Positions 13,973 through 13,987 of a stretch of 13,987 bases of DNA are shown here, piece after piece. The translations under genes were made by a program, and so were the position numbers. Origin of the DNA: Turicibacter sp. (lineage in GTDB: Bacteria; Bacillota; Bacilli; MOL361; Turicibacteraceae); contig JAUMTV010000081.1 in the NCBI GenBank assembly GCA_030531025.1, positions 1-13,987 on the forward strand. The letters run 5' to 3'. The first letter of the stretch is position 1; each line of letters opens with the position of its first letter. The notes beneath the pieces were generated by a model, which made no database searches, had not been told where the DNA came from, and saw only the letters and a program-made list of their open reading frames with translations.

Positions 13973-13987
13973 GCGAAGCATGTATCC

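Larger units (their letters stand above)
13836..13987. ncRNA. Candidate structured RNA or repeat element cut by the window edge
   Basis: At least 130 bases that are clearly richer in G+C than the neighbouring leader. Two hairpins, CATTTTC-GAA-GAAAATG (13873-13889) and CATGC-GAA-GCATG (13970-13982), share the same 3-base loop. Each is preceded by the same 10 bases, GGTCACCTAC, and followed by TATC. The first is enclosed by GTGGG (13860-13864) and CCCAC (13915-13919). Different stem sequences in the same frame suggest conserved structure. No coding frame or known riboswitch core was recognised. The strand is undecided and the element continues past the window. Confidence 0.4.

Noticed and set aside
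13836..13987. Cobalamin, T-box or RNase P RNA fragment at the right edge
   Set aside because: Some short stretches (GGGAATGGGG, GTGAGC) looked suggestive, but the invariant cores of those families are absent in the visible part.
1..13987. tRNA genes, CRISPR arrays, insertion sequences or attachment sites
   Set aside because: No cloverleaf sequence, no regularly spaced repeat array and no transposase or integrase coding sequence was found by eye.

Overview
The window looks like chromosomal DNA from a low-GC Gram-positive bacterium (Bacillota). Evidence is the AT-rich codon use, strong AGGAGG-type ribosome binding sites, U-run intrinsic terminators, a SAM-I (S-box) riboswitch ahead of metK, a CcpA-type cre site and secreted wall hydrolases without an outer-membrane context. 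A gut Erysipelotrichia or Turicibacter-like organism would fit, but that is only an impression. No insertion sequence, prophage, CRISPR array, tRNA or rRNA was recognised.

Layout, left to right. Positions 106-2331 (minus) hold a secreted glucosaminidase, divergent from a VanZ-like membrane protein (2491-3126, plus). The VanZ-like gene converges on a DgkB-type lipid kinase (3270-4160, minus) across a nested two-way terminator. metK follows (4305-5495, minus) with a very long leader: a consensus promoter at 6181-6209, a complete SAM-I aptamer (6044-6146), its terminator (6000-6025), and then an unexplained, hairpin-rich, GC-richer block (about 5705-6000) before an AT-rich stretch reaches the metK RBS. 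Upstream on the same strand are rmuC (6220-7401), a CNNM/CorC-type transporter-like protein (7490-8767) and a secreted M23 endopeptidase with LysM-like and G5-like regions (8978-10390). All three have their own terminator or promoter signals. The right part carries a DexB-like glucan 1,6-alpha-glucosidase (10735-12372) with a cre site at its predicted transcription start, and a sugar-type solute-binding protein (12518-13696) that appears membrane-anchored rather than lipidated. The right edge (about 13836-13987) enters a second structured, repeat-containing element that is cut by the window boundary.

How the genes fit together. Most of the window is housekeeping and envelope work: wall remodelling (glucosaminidase, M23), lipid recycling (DgkB), methyl-donor synthesis under SAM feedback (metK), genome maintenance (RmuC) and divalent cation handling (CNNM/CorC). 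The dexB/solute-binding protein pair suggests use of alpha-1,6 glucans or isomalto-oligosaccharides under carbon catabolite control. The most unusual parts are the two candidate structured RNAs, above all the one between a SAM-I riboswitch and the gene it should control.
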